Source: Saprospiraceae bacterium (GTDB taxonomy: Bacteria; Bacteroidota; Bacteroidia; Chitinophagales; Saprospiraceae). From it: a stretch of 64,000 bases of DNA. The position numbers and the translations under genes were made by a program. Shown one piece after another: positions 1 to 9,200 of this stretch. Positions within the stretch are counted from its first letter, which is position 1, and every line of letters starts with the position of its first letter. Under the pieces are notes generated by a model that did not search any database, was not told the origin of the DNA, and saw only the letters and a list, made by a program, of their open reading frames with translations. The stretch is from assembly GCA_016714025.1 (NCBI GenBank), contig JADJOB010000002.1, positions 1,458,001 through 1,522,000 on the forward strand, given 5' to 3'.

Positions 1-753
1 TTGCGCATGATTCCAGAGCGAATAGCTAAAGGATCCAATTGGATGGAATTTACCTTCCAGCAATTGGGTGAATTTTATTTCGTAATAAACTCTTTCAAAA
101 ACATTGCTGCGTTGAATGACTTTGAAAAGGAAGATTTATTAAGCTATTGCGGAATACCATTTACAAAAACCAGTTTTTCTGAAAGTTCTTTTTATACAGA
201 TGATTGGCTCTATCTCGGAACTGTTTCAGAAAATGAGGATAAATTAATAGTAAATAGAAACTGGTTTTATGGTTTGAATTGCAAGTCTTGTGTCTTGTTT
301 TTAGAGTTTCAATTCAATCGGTTCGTTCCAATTAAGCAATTTAAGTATGGCTTCATTTACAAGAGCGCTGTCCAGTTTTATCCATCTGCTTCACCACAAC
401 GAATTAAAGAAATACAATCCGAGTCCAGTTACCTTGCTGCGGAGTATTCTATAAAATCACAAACGATTGAAACCGCTTTGGACCTTTACTGCGAGCGGAT
501 TTCTATAAATCCACTATTAAAGCAGGATTGCTTTATTCTCAATTCTGTAAAATTTACTTTGCATCAGGATACCTGGTATTTAAAAAGTGAATCCGGACAA
601 TTGATTCGATTGGCAAATAGTATTACTGAAATTCAAGAGCTGCTGACTTATACAGCGAATGTTCGAAATTTTATTATCGGAGAATATGAAAACAATTCTT
701 TAAAAGTATTTTCTGTAATAATGGATTATGAAATAATTAATCTAAAGCAATAA
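1..753 (+). CDS. C-terminal part of an unrecognised protein (cut by window edge)
   Basis: The frame is open from base 1, so the true start is probably outside the window; ttg at 1 and atg at 7 are only the first possible starts inside it. About 250 residues are visible, with many aromatic residues (for example NRNWFYGLNCKSC) and no signal peptide or membrane segment. I do not recognise the family with confidence. The opening GSNWMEFTFQQLGEFYF has the feel of the C-terminal half of Bacteroidota SWIM zinc-finger proteins, but no CxCxnCxH motif is in view, so this is only a guess. It lies 220 bp upstream of a broken IS110 element. Confidence 0.6.
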   Translation: MRMIPERIAKGSNWMEFTFQQLGEFYFVINSFKNIAALNDFEKEDLLSYCGIPFTKTSFSESSFYTDDWLYLGTVSENEDKLIVNRNWFYGLNCKSCVLFLEFQFNRFVPIKQFKYGFIYKSAVQFYPSASPQRIKEIQSESSYLAAEYSIKSQTIETALDLYCERISINPLLKQDCFILNSVKFTLHQDTWYLKSESGQLIRLANSITEIQELLTYTANVRNFIIGEYENNSLKVFSVIMDYEIINLKQ

Positions 754-973
754 GTTTCGTAGAACTCAACTCCGTGAATTAAAATTTTGTCGGCGGAGGT
801 TTAATTACCAGAAACTCAAATTGATTATTCCATAGGATTTTTTGGAAATCAAACTCAAATTAATTTGATTAAAAAGCCCAGTTCCCGAAGATTCTATGTA
901 AACAAAAAGGTCCTAGATTAAGATGGTGGTCAATAATTTAGCCACAATTTTATAACTCTTTAAATCTAAGACC

Positions 974-2038
974 ATGACAAATTTAGCCAAATCAATTGAT
1001 TTTTCAGGACAGAAAATTTACGTAGGCCTGGATGTTCATGCATTGAACTGGAATGTTACGACGTGTTCGGATCACATAATTCTTAAGACTTTTCATATGG
1101 CAGCTGATTTGAATTTATTAGTAAATTATCTAAATTCAAATTATCCGGGAGCAAGTTTTGAAATAGCCTATGAAGCTGGGTTTTCTGGGTTTTGGTTACA
1201 GAGAAAGCTTCAGCAATTAAATTTTCAATGTATAGTTGTAAATCCTGGAGATGTTCCTCAAACAAATAAGAATGCTCTAAATAAGACAGATAAGATAGAT
1301 TCTAAAAGGATAGCATTAGCATTGAGAACAAGGCAACTAAAGGGTATATTCATACCATCAGAAACCCAAGAAGATGACAGAATTATTTTAAGACAAAGAG
1401 CTCAATTAGTAAAAAGTATAACCCGAACTAAAAATATGATTAAATCATTTTTACACTTTAAAGGGATACAAATACCGCAACCATTTAAAAATCACGCTAG
1501 TAAAAAATTTATAACCTGGTTAAAATCTATAGAACATAAGGAAGCGTCTTCACGACTTGCACTCGATCAGAAAATAAAACATCTAGAGTTTTTACGAAGT
1601 GAATTATCAGAAGTTACAAGGCATATTAGAATGCTTATGAAATCAGATAAGTATATACAGCACACCACTGTATTGCGCAGCATACCAGGCATAGGTGAAA
1701 TTATATGTTATGCGTTCATTACAGAAATCGGAGAAATAAAAAGATTTGGCTCCTTTTAAGCATTTAATTCGTTTGTTGGATTTTGTCCAACCGAACATAG
1801 TTCTGGTCAATCTGTACACAAAGGCAAAATCACACCTAGGCATAATAAAATATTAAGAAGTTTACTTGTAGAAACTGCATGGACTTCCATTAGAATAGAT
1901 CCATCCATGACGTTATACTATTTAAAATTGATAAAAAGAATGTCAGGAAAACGAGCTATAATTCGTGTAGCAAGAAAACTATTAAACAGAATATACAATC
2001 TATGGATAAAAAATATAAAATACGAAAACATGAAATAA
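974..2038 (+). pseudogene. IS110-family transposase interrupted by one in-frame stop
   Basis: The N-terminal DEDD (RuvC-like) domain is intact: D20 in YVGLDVH, E67 in AYEAGFSG, and D106/D109 in NKTDKIDSKR. It is followed by the coiled linker and the start of the Transposase_20 domain (RSIPGIGEI). A TAA at 1757-1759 ends the protein after RFGSF at 261 aa. Reading on in the same frame gives AFNSFVGFCPTEHSSGQ and continues to a stop at 2036-2038, which is the missing conserved C-terminal segment. Total length is then about 354 codons, normal for the family. A single nonsense change, not a frameshift, therefore inactivated it, unless the stop is read through. IS110-family enzymes move their element using a bridge RNA encoded in a non-coding end. 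Confidence 0.88.
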
Positions 2039-2542
2039 TAAATTAGTTTAATTAAATCTTATTTACAAATCTTAATAAATGAATAGCAAGACCACCAGGG
2101 GACGCATGTATTTAATTACTCTCGAAGATTGTGGCTGTTATATTACAAATTAATAAAATGGTGTGGCATTAAAAATCGACCACTAATAGGAGCTTGAGAT
2201 TTTTATATAAGATTAATTGAATTAATGTAAATTTGTATCAGGCAAAAAAAATCTTGAGAAGGCAAGGGCTCTTTTCCAGCCTTTGCTTTCGAAAGAAATT
2301 TGATCTCCCTTTTGTTTAGCACTTTTTGTTACATAGGAGTCGTCCCCGCCGAGGGTTAAGGGAAGTATATCTCAACGAAGTAACTCTTAATTTAAAAACA
2401 AGATTTATACTTTTAACATATATTGCTTAACGAATCATTGGCGTGTACATCTTAAGAATTGGATCGTAATAAATTTAAAAATCCAATTAATAATTCCCTT
2501 TTATTTTTTGAATTGACTACTTAGAGAAATACCTTTCCTCAA
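2039..2542. other. Non-coding stretch between the IS110 remnant and arsM
   Basis: About 500 bp with no convincing gene on either strand. The part next to the transposase is where an IS1111-subgroup element would keep its long non-coding end. It has gaccacc at 2090-2096 and attgtggct at 2128-2136, whose complements occur upstream of the transposase at 925-931 and 940-948. The order of the pairs is not collinear, so they do not define simple terminal inverted repeats. I could not fix the element's boundary. No terminator for arsM is visible. Confidence 0.4.
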
Positions 2543-3388
2543 TTAACTACAACAGCCAGGGGCACAGCAAGCCGATTTATTTTTTGGTTTACTTGCAAAG
2601 ACAGTAATGCTTTCGATGCCATAGTTTCCGACATGATACTGAGCCAATTGATTCTCATCCAGATACTGGTTTAAAATATCATCTGGAATCAGTATGGGTT
2701 TTTGTTTTTGAATTTGGATGTTTTCAAATTGAAGCTCCTGAATGTGGTCGATATAGCTTTGTTTTTGAATTGCACCGGAAACACATCCAGCATACATTTC
2801 GGCGCTGGCTAAAACTTTTTCTGGCAGTTGACCAAATAATACGATATCCGAAATACTAAAATGTCCACCCGGTTTAAGCACCCGATAAATTTCAGAAAAC
2901 ACCTGTTTTTTATTGGGTACTAAATTTAAAACACAATTACTCACAACGACATCCACCGTGTTATCAGCCACTGGCATGTGTTCAATGTCACCTTGTCTGA
3001 ATTCAACATTTTGAAAGCCAAGTTTTTCAGCATTTTGGCGTGCACGTTGAATCATAGCTTCTGTAAAATCGATTCCAATCACTTTGCCGGTTGCACCGGT
3101 TTCTGCACGCGCAACAAAACAATCATTGCCTGCTCCAGAACCTAAATCCACAACGACATCGCCTTCTTTAATTTGGGCGAATGCAGTTGGAAGACCACAG
3201 CCCAATCCGAGATCGGCGTCTTTTTCATACCCACTTAAGTTTGAGTAGTCGTCGGTCATTATATTGTAAACCTCTGTACTGCAACCGGATGCACCGCAAC
3301 AAGACGCTTGATTTAAGTCCTTATCCTGTAAGGCGATTTCCGAATATTTCTGGCGAACCATTTCTTTAATTTCAAAATCTGTTTTCAT
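2543..3388 (-). CDS. arsM: Arsenite S-adenosylmethionine methyltransferase
   Basis: ArsM methylates As(III) to mono-, di- and trimethyl arsenic species using SAM, in the cytoplasm. The 281-aa protein has the SAM-binding motif VVDLGSGAGNDCFVA (about 79-93) and the three cysteines that bind arsenic in ArsM enzymes: C64 in LGLGCGLPT, C152 in SNCVLN and C202 in AGCVSGA. Additional Cys pairs lie near residues 30-36 and at the C-terminus (SACCAPGCCS), as is common in bacterial ArsM. It is the second gene after arsR, 46 bp downstream, and that gap holds a degenerate copy of the ArsR operator. No arsenite efflux pump or arsenate reductase is next to it. Confidence 0.93.
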   Translation of the reverse strand: MKTDFEIKEMVRQKYSEIALQDKDLNQASCCGASGCSTEVYNIMTDDYSNLSGYEKDADLGLGCGLPTAFAQIKEGDVVVDLGSGAGNDCFVARAETGATGKVIGIDFTEAMIQRARQNAEKLGFQNVEFRQGDIEHMPVADNTVDVVVSNCVLNLVPNKKQVFSEIYRVLKPGGHFSISDIVLFGQLPEKVLASAEMYAGCVSGAIQKQSYIDHIQELQFENIQIQKQKPILIPDDILNQYLDENQLAQYHVGNYGIESITVFASKPKNKSACCAPGCCS

Positions 3389-3398
3389 AAATTATTTT

Positions 3399-3428
3399 TT
3401 TATTAAAACGTAATATTACGATAAAAGG
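3399..3428 (-). promoter_or_regulatory. Degenerate ArsR operator upstream of arsM
   Basis: Read on the minus strand, this 46-bp gap contains TTTTATCG, an 8-bp spacer, then CGTTTTAA. This is the geometry of the perfect operator in front of arsR, with one good half-site and one decayed half-site. Its core cgtaatattacg is itself palindromic. It may give arsM its own ArsR-controlled promoter. Inference from sequence similarity only. Confidence 0.45.
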
Positions 3429-3434
3429 TTTTGA

Positions 3435-3767
3435 TTAACAACAATTATTTATAGATTTTTGTCCGATATCAAAAAATTTCCCGATACTTTCACTCATAGC
3501 CGACCAGGTTTTGGGATCTATGCAATAACAAACAGCAGGACCTTCGATAGTCCCCTGAATGATTCCGGCATCTTTTAGTTCTTTTAAATGTTGGCTAATA
3601 GTACTTTGTGCAAGTTGGATTTCATCTACGATGTCACCACAAATGCAGCGTTGTTTCTTTAGTAATAGTTTGATAATTGCTATCCGAGCAGGATGGGCCA
3701 AGGCTTTGGCAAATCCTGCTAATTTTATTTCGCTCTTTGAAAATAATTCTGTTTTACTGGCTCCCAT
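3435..3767 (-). CDS. arsR: ArsR/SmtB-family metalloid-responsive repressor
   Basis: A 110-aa winged-helix repressor. The fold is recognisable from AKALAHPARIAIIKLLL (about 20-36) and the recognition helix QLAQSTISQHLKELKDAGII (51-70). Cysteines C41 and C43 in RCICGDIV match the ELCVCDL-type arsenic-binding position, and further Cys pairs at C80/C82 and at the C-terminus (NNCC) could bind metalloid. It very probably represses itself and arsM: an inverted repeat sits over its own promoter (3770-3797) and a similar site precedes arsM. The start ATG lies a few bases downstream of that operator. Confidence 0.9.
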   Translation of the reverse strand: MGASKTELFSKSEIKLAGFAKALAHPARIAIIKLLLKKQRCICGDIVDEIQLAQSTISQHLKELKDAGIIQGTIEGPAVCYCIDPKTWSAMSESIGKFFDIGQKSINNCC

Positions 3768-3769
3768 CT

Positions 3770-3797
3770 CTTTTTATCGCAAAAATACGATAAAAAG
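3770..3797 (-). promoter_or_regulatory. arsR operator-promoter: 10-bp inverted repeat around a -7 box
   Basis: The arms ctttttatcg (3770-3779) and cgataaaaag (3788-3797) are perfect inverted repeats separated by 8 bp. On the minus strand that spacer reads TATTTTTG, an exact match to the TAnnTTTG -7 element. A TTG (complement of 3808-3810) lies 20 bp further upstream. Repressor bound to the repeat would sit directly on the -7 element. The transcript would begin about 6 bp before the arsR ATG. Confidence 0.75.
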
Positions 3798-3813
3798 AAG
3801 AAATCTGCAATAA

Positions 3814-4383
3814 TCAGGCAGCAATTTTAAGCCATTGCAGGATGGCCTTGGTTGGTTTTTCTGAAGTTATCTCAATATCATGTTCTTCTCCAATTTGCAT
3901 GGTAATAAAATCACCGGCATTCATGAAAACCTGCCTCGTGTTTCCGTTTATGTCTTTAATGTGGCAGGTACAACTTCCTTCCAATAGCATAAAACTCTCC
4001 AGTAAATCGTGATGTACTTCTTCTGGTACCAATTTCCGAACCCAGGCCACAAATAATTGGACTTTTTCATCTTGATGGATAGGTTCTAAATGGATATCCT
4101 CAAAGTCCATTGGTGGCTCAATTCCTTTTAATGCAAGTGTCCAATCAAGGAGGTTGGATTTTTCAGTCAAAAGAGGCGGGTTTTTTAAATCTATAATTTG
4201 ACGGCCGGCATTTAGCCCGGAAATTTGTTCTAGTATTCGATTCTTAAGGCCAACGGGTGGGGTCTCTTGAAAACAAGCTGCATACTGCTCCAAAGCATGT
4301 TCAGTTTGCTGGATTATTTCAGGATTCTCGTTTTCAATCCACTCTGAAATTTGAGTTTTGTTAATTGTCAGATCTTTTCTCAA
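3814..4383 (-). CDS. Cupin-domain anti-sigma factor (ChrR-like)
   Basis: A 189-aa protein with an N-terminal helical part (about 1-60) resembling the zinc-less anti-sigma domain of ChrR-type proteins and a C-terminal cupin fold. The cupin is seen in HHDLLESFMLLEGSCTCHI, then NAGDFITMQIGEEHDIE, with His/Glu residues in the usual metal-binding places. It starts 24 bp after the ECF sigma gene on the same strand, the normal sigma/anti-sigma operon order. By analogy with ChrR it would hold the sigma factor inactive until the cupin senses a signal such as reactive oxygen. The signal is not predictable here. Confidence 0.75.
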   Translation of the reverse strand: MRKDLTINKTQISEWIENENPEIIQQTEHALEQYAACFQETPPVGLKNRILEQISGLNAGRQIIDLKNPPLLTEKSNLLDWTLALKGIEPPMDFEDIHLEPIHQDEKVQLFVAWVRKLVPEEVHHDLLESFMLLEGSCTCHIKDINGNTRQVFMNAGDFITMQIGEEHDIEITSEKPTKAILQWLKIAA

Positions 4384-4407
4384 GTTAACTTTTTTAATTT
4401 AACGGAA

Positions 4408-4935
4408 TTAAAAGGATTTTGGTTGTTCAAATAATTCTCTAAGCTCCCTCAAACCATTCCGGGCACGCGTTTTTACCGTCCCAAGCGGTAAGCCGTACTC
4501 TTCAGAAATTTCCTGTTGAGTAAGGCCATCAAAATACATCCACTCCAAAACCTTTCGGCAGGAAGGATCGATTTTTAATACCAATTGACGCAAATCAAGG
4601 GTATCTTCTTGTTGAGAAACAGATAGAACACGGCTTTCTATAGATACGAGAGAATCCAGATTTTGGTTTTTGGTTTCCCTTATAAAATGTTTAGATCTTG
4701 TATGGTCAATTGCTGTATTTCGGGCAATGTTGATTAACCAGGTTGCCAGACTCCCTTTTTCCACTTCGTAAGTTCCTATATAGCGCCATATTTTCACAAA
4801 GCAATCCTGCAACAGGTTTTCAGCATCTTCCTCTTTTGTTACAATTCTTTTAATAATCCCAAATAGGGTGGCGGCATAATGATCGTATAAATATTCAAAT
4901 GCAGCATTGTCCCCTTGTTGCAGTCGTTCGATCAA
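4408..4935 (-). CDS. ECF-type RNA polymerase sigma factor
   Basis: A 175-aa sigma-70 family protein with region 2 (AENLLQDCFVKIWRYI, then GSLATWLINIARNTAIDHTR) and region 4 (LEWMYFDGLTQQEISEEYG, then LPLGTVKTRARNGLRELREL). No ATG is available in frame before an upstream stop; TTG at 4935 is the best start. A TAnnTTTG element (TATCTTTG) lies upstream at 5019-5026 on the minus strand. The downstream cupin gene is the likely anti-sigma factor. Target genes cannot be read from the window. Confidence 0.88.
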   Translation of the reverse strand: MIERLQQGDNAAFEYLYDHYAATLFGIIKRIVTKEEDAENLLQDCFVKIWRYIGTYEVEKGSLATWLINIARNTAIDHTRSKHFIRETKNQNLDSLVSIESRVLSVSQQEDTLDLRQLVLKIDPSCRKVLEWMYFDGLTQQEISEEYGLPLGTVKTRARNGLRELRELFEQPKSF

Positions 4936-5018
4936 TTTCTGGGTATCCAGTTGGCTGTATTTTTAAATTGAAAATCAGAATATTACATAAAATGCTCGCA
5001 CTCGCGATGAATTTTAAC

Positions 5019-5026
5019 CAAAGATA
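5019..5026 (-). promoter_or_regulatory. -7 promoter element for the sigma/anti-sigma operon
   Basis: Minus-strand TATCTTTG matches TAnnTTTG. It is about 84 bp upstream of the proposed TTG start. No clear -33 TTTG is seen at the usual spacing, so support is moderate. Confidence 0.45.
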
Positions 5027-5101
5027 AAAAAAGCCTCGTATGTTTTTGCTGAAATCCAGATCTATCTTGAAATCGTATACATAGGTATCTGGTTTAAGCG
5101 A

Positions 5102-5119
5102 TAAATTTGATTAATTTTG
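5102..5119 (+). promoter_or_regulatory. Two overlapping-range -7 elements upstream of the S33 peptidase
   Basis: TAAATTTG (5102-5109) and TAATTTTG (5112-5119) both match TAnnTTTG. Either would give a leader of about 90-110 nt for the gene at 5218. They also lie between this gene and the divergent sigma operon. Confidence 0.4.
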
Positions 5120-5217
5120 ATGATAGTTGTAAATCGGGACAATTTTAATTTGTTCCTCTTGAGATAAAATTGGTTTTCATCTTGGATAAGCTGTTTTTTA
5201 AAAAAAATATTTATAGT

Positions 5218-6237
5218 ATGAAACAAGTTATTTATGTGTTCTTAATAATTTTGGCTGCATCCTGCCAGCCAAATGATCAAAAGACATCCATGGGCAGATC
5301 CGTTTCAGAATATTGTGATTTGGTTGAGACCGGGATTAAATCGGGAGGGGTACGCCAGATTTCAGTTGAAAATGGAAAATACAAGGTATGGACCAAGCGT
5401 ATTGGCAATAATCCCAAGATAAAAGTATTGCTACTACATGGTGGCCCGGGTGCAACGCATGAATATTTTGAATCGTTTGAGAGTTTTTTACCAAAAGAAG
5501 GCATTGAATTTTATTATTACGACCAATTGGGTTCTGCCTATTCCGATCAGCCAAAAGACAGCAGTCTCTGGGTGTTAGATCGTTTTGTGGAAGAAGTTGA
5601 AACAGTTCGTAAAGCCTTGAATCTTGATAAAGACAATTTTTTTCTGTTGGGTCATTCCTGGGGTGGTATTCTTGCAGCCCAGTATGCTCTAAAATATCAA
5701 CAGCATTTAAAGGGCTTGATCATTTCAAACATGATGATGAGTGCACCCTTGTATGGAAAGTATGCAGAAGACGTGCTAGCAAAACAAATGGATTCTGTGG
5801 TACTCAAGGAAATTCGTGAAATAGAAGCAAAAAAGGATTTCAGCAATCCACGATATATGGAATTATTAATGCCCAATTTTTATACCAAGCATATTTTAAG
5901 ATTGCCCATGGAAGAATGGCCTGATGCAGTGAATAGAGCTTTTGCTAAATTAAACAATACAATTTATACGATGATGCAAGGTCCAAGTGAATTTGGACTT
6001 TCCGGAAATTTGGAAACCTGGGATGTTACCAAAGAATTAAATACAATCAAAGTTCCAACGCTTGTGATTGGTGCAAACCACGATACCATGGATCCGGAAC
6101 ATATGAAATGGGTAGCAGGTCAATTCGAAAAGGGTCAGTTTTTATTATGTCCCAATGGCAGTCATATGTCCATGTGGGATGATCAAGTTATCTATTTTAC
6201 GGGTTTGATTTCCTGGTTAAAAACAAATGGAATTTAA
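5218..6237 (+). CDS. Prolyl aminopeptidase-like alpha/beta hydrolase, lipoprotein
   Basis: Peptidase family S33. After ATG at 5218 the protein begins MKQVIYVFLIILAASCQPND, a signal peptide with a lipobox (LAASC), so it should be a membrane-anchored lipoprotein of about 339 aa. A longer frame from a ttg at 5170 is less likely because it puts a charged stretch before the signal. Motifs are the oxyanion-hole segment HGGPGATHEYF, the nucleophile elbow GHSWGG, the acid in GANHDTMD and the catalytic His in NGSHMSMWDD. Such enzymes release N-terminal proline from peptides. Two TAnnTTTG boxes (5102-5109 and 5112-5119) lie about 100 bp upstream. Confidence 0.85.
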   Translation: MKQVIYVFLIILAASCQPNDQKTSMGRSVSEYCDLVETGIKSGGVRQISVENGKYKVWTKRIGNNPKIKVLLLHGGPGATHEYFESFESFLPKEGIEFYYYDQLGSAYSDQPKDSSLWVLDRFVEEVETVRKALNLDKDNFFLLGHSWGGILAAQYALKYQQHLKGLIISNMMMSAPLYGKYAEDVLAKQMDSVVLKEIREIEAKKDFSNPRYMELLMPNFYTKHILRLPMEEWPDAVNRAFAKLNNTIYTMMQGPSEFGLSGNLETWDVTKELNTIKVPTLVIGANHDTMDPEHMKWVAGQFEKGQFLLCPNGSHMSMWDDQVIYFTGLISWLKTNGI

Positions 6238-6243
6238 GTAAAT

Positions 6244-9200
6244 TCATTTTAATAAACTGATATTTCCTTTTTTTGAATAGTTTCTGCCTCCTATGCAAAG
6301 GACTTCAAGATAATAAGCAAAGACATCCGGACTTAATTTCTTGCTTTTGTAAGTTCCGTCCCAACCTACATTCAATTGGTTGGACTCAAAAACTTTTTCT
6401 CCCCAACGATTGTAAATAATTAAATGAATCTTATTGATATTGTTGCCTCTGACATAAAGTATATCATTGTGTCCATCTTCATTGGGTGAAAATGCGTTTG
6501 GAATAAACACAGTGCTCGAATCGCAATCAGGAAATACAACTTTAATATTAAATTGAAAAACATGAGGACAATTGAAACGATCGATTACAGTGACTTTTAA
6601 GCTAAAATCATTTTTTGGGATAATTGTGATACAAGGACAATTAGGACAATCAATAAATTCATTGGATTCCCATTGATATTTAATACCTCCTTCAACACAA
6701 AATGTTGCAGCCTTGCCCGAAAACAAAATGCTGTCACCTATAAATCGGATCGTATTGGTATCTTCCAATACTTTTAAATAAAAAGTGTCTGTTCCAGAGC
6801 AAGAAAATTCATCTTTATAATGAAGTAAAATGCGTTCATCCTTCCAAATAGGCAGGAGTTGCTGATAAGCTCGCTCATCAGAAATGGATGTACCTTCCCA
6901 TTTATAATTTTTTCTGTTGCCGGCATCCAGAGTAATAAATTCTCCTGGGCATGCCTCATAGTAATAGACTTTATTTTCTGGAAGTTTCCTTAAGTTAAGT
7001 TTATAATGAATGATTCGGTTGCATTGATTAGGAAAGGACTCTAGCAAACTCCATTCTAAAGTAGAATCCTGGCTTAAATTTATATTTGAGTGGAATACAA
7101 ATTGACTGCAACTGTCACAATTTGTTGTTCCTTTTGTCCATCGATACTGTGCAGCAGAATTTGGCAATATTCCAAGTTGGATGCTATCGCCAGCGCATAT
7201 TGAATAGGAATAATATGCTTCGCTTGTTTGGTTGATATGGACAGCAAGAGTATCTGAACGGCACAGGCAATTTTGTGTAACTAATAAGTAGTCGCAATTT
7301 CGAATGCCGGATTCAAATGGGATGCTATCAAACAAATAGCTCGAATCGCTCTTGAAATAGGCTCTATCAAAACAAAACACAAAGTAGCCCTTATCGGTAG
7401 AGTCAATTATTTGATTTGAATTTAAATCTGCATAGAGTTTGAAGCATATCTTGTTTTCTTGTATCAACTGGACATTTTTTAAAGTAAAAGAAAGTCTGAG
7501 CAATTGGATCAGACTATCGGTAGAATTGTAAATATGCAAACTATCCAGATCAATAGAAGGGGCTTCCAGTTTAAAGTTTTGTTTATTCATTCCAGACTCA
7601 ATGAAAACAGGACAAAGTTCTTGATTGGATTTACACTTAGTTTCTACATTCCGAAAGCAAATTAATTGAATCTGAAATTCCTGACATTGCAATTTAGACA
7701 ATCCTTTCAATTTAAATACGAACTGAATGCTGTCTCGGGCTGCAATGTTTTCCGGAATTTTTAAATGCAATACAGTAAATCCATTTTCTTGAATAATAAT
7801 TGGATTTTGTTGATTGAAATTTTTAATGGGAATCAAAGAATTTATTACATATTCCAAGGCTTCAGGTATCACAATCATTATGCTATCGCCAGGATTCGTT
7901 ATGCCATTTCGGATAAGATTCACGTAAACTGGAAATTCATCAACACAATTCACTAGGGAATCTGCTCTGAAATTTACAGAATATTTCAAGGGAATTTCAA
8001 GTCCACTGATTTTAATCAATTGACCCGTTTTTAAAATGGAATTGGTGGGTCTTTTGCAAGCATCAAATCCCTTAAACTCAAATTCAGGAAATCCGTTTAC
8101 GACAGATTGGCAACTTGTCAATAGTTTTATTTTTACTAAAATACTGTTATTAGGAGTTTCAGTTATACCTGCCAAACCATTGGACTCGATTAGAGGGATG
8201 AAATTTGCGAAAGTCCATCTGAACAGACCCGGGGAAATCATAACTGCTGCGGGCAATGGTTTAAATGGACTTCCTTTTGGATAACTGTATAAAGCCTCCG
8301 CAAGCTCAATACCGGGAGGAAGGGTATAATTCAATAAAATATCATAAGCTGCACCCTTATCCGCATTATAAAGTTCCAGTTCAATTTCAGGTAGTGTGTC
8401 ACATAGCAGCACTTCTTTTTGCAATTGATTCAGATCGAGTTCGAGTTCCGGTAGATCTGGTAGTAATATAAAAATAAACGTATCCAAATTGCAAGTATCT
8501 TGGACTTGGATATCCTGAGCTTCACAAAACCAACGACTCAAGAGAATTAAGCTGTCTGTTTCGCAAGCCTGGAAATCCGCCAGAATATTCAATTGGTAAT
8601 TTTGTAATGGTTTCAAATCACTCAACCTGAAATGCATATTATCAATTGAGTCAATTTGACCTTTTGGATTAATTTGTAAACGAATATTTTTTAATGAATT
8701 GTTTTTTGATATAATTTTAAAGTCAAATCCGCCAGGAAGTTTTAAATTATTAATAAGTGCGCTTGCTGAAATTTTTCCTGAAGATCCAAATAGTATTTTT
8801 GATGAAAAACTGAATTGCTCATTGCCATTATAAATTTCTAAATTATTAGCACTGGAGTATAGTATTTTTTCATAAAATCTTGAGATGCTATTTATATCAT
8901 AAAATTTTGTTTGTTGAATTCCATTGATAAAATAACTTGAAATCAGCGTATTGGATCCATCTCGAAAAGTTTTACAATCCGTAACATGTGCATATGGAGT
9001 TATTCTGATGGTATACGCTTCATCAAATCGGTAGGATGCTAAGGTATCGGGCGGAATTTCCCAAAAAGCACCCCGTTTTCTGGCTAAAAAATATTTATCA
9101 AAAAGGAGTTGATTGCCGCTTGAGTCTGAATAAAAGAATTCCAGTCGAATGCTATCAACAATAATATTGTTATTGTTGATTTGAATGCGGAATGAATCTA

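Noticed and set aside
1755..1760. Frameshift in the transposase
   Set aside because: The conserved C-terminal sequence continues in the same frame after the stop, so it is a nonsense change.
925..2136. Simple terminal inverted repeats of the IS110 element (ggtggtc/gaccacc and agccacaat/attgtggct)
   Set aside because: The pairs are not collinear: their order is the same on both sides instead of mirrored. Many IS110-family elements lack terminal inverted repeats.
3559..3813. Plus-strand open frame over arsR
   Set aside because: It is the antisense of a clear ArsR gene and has no recognisable features.
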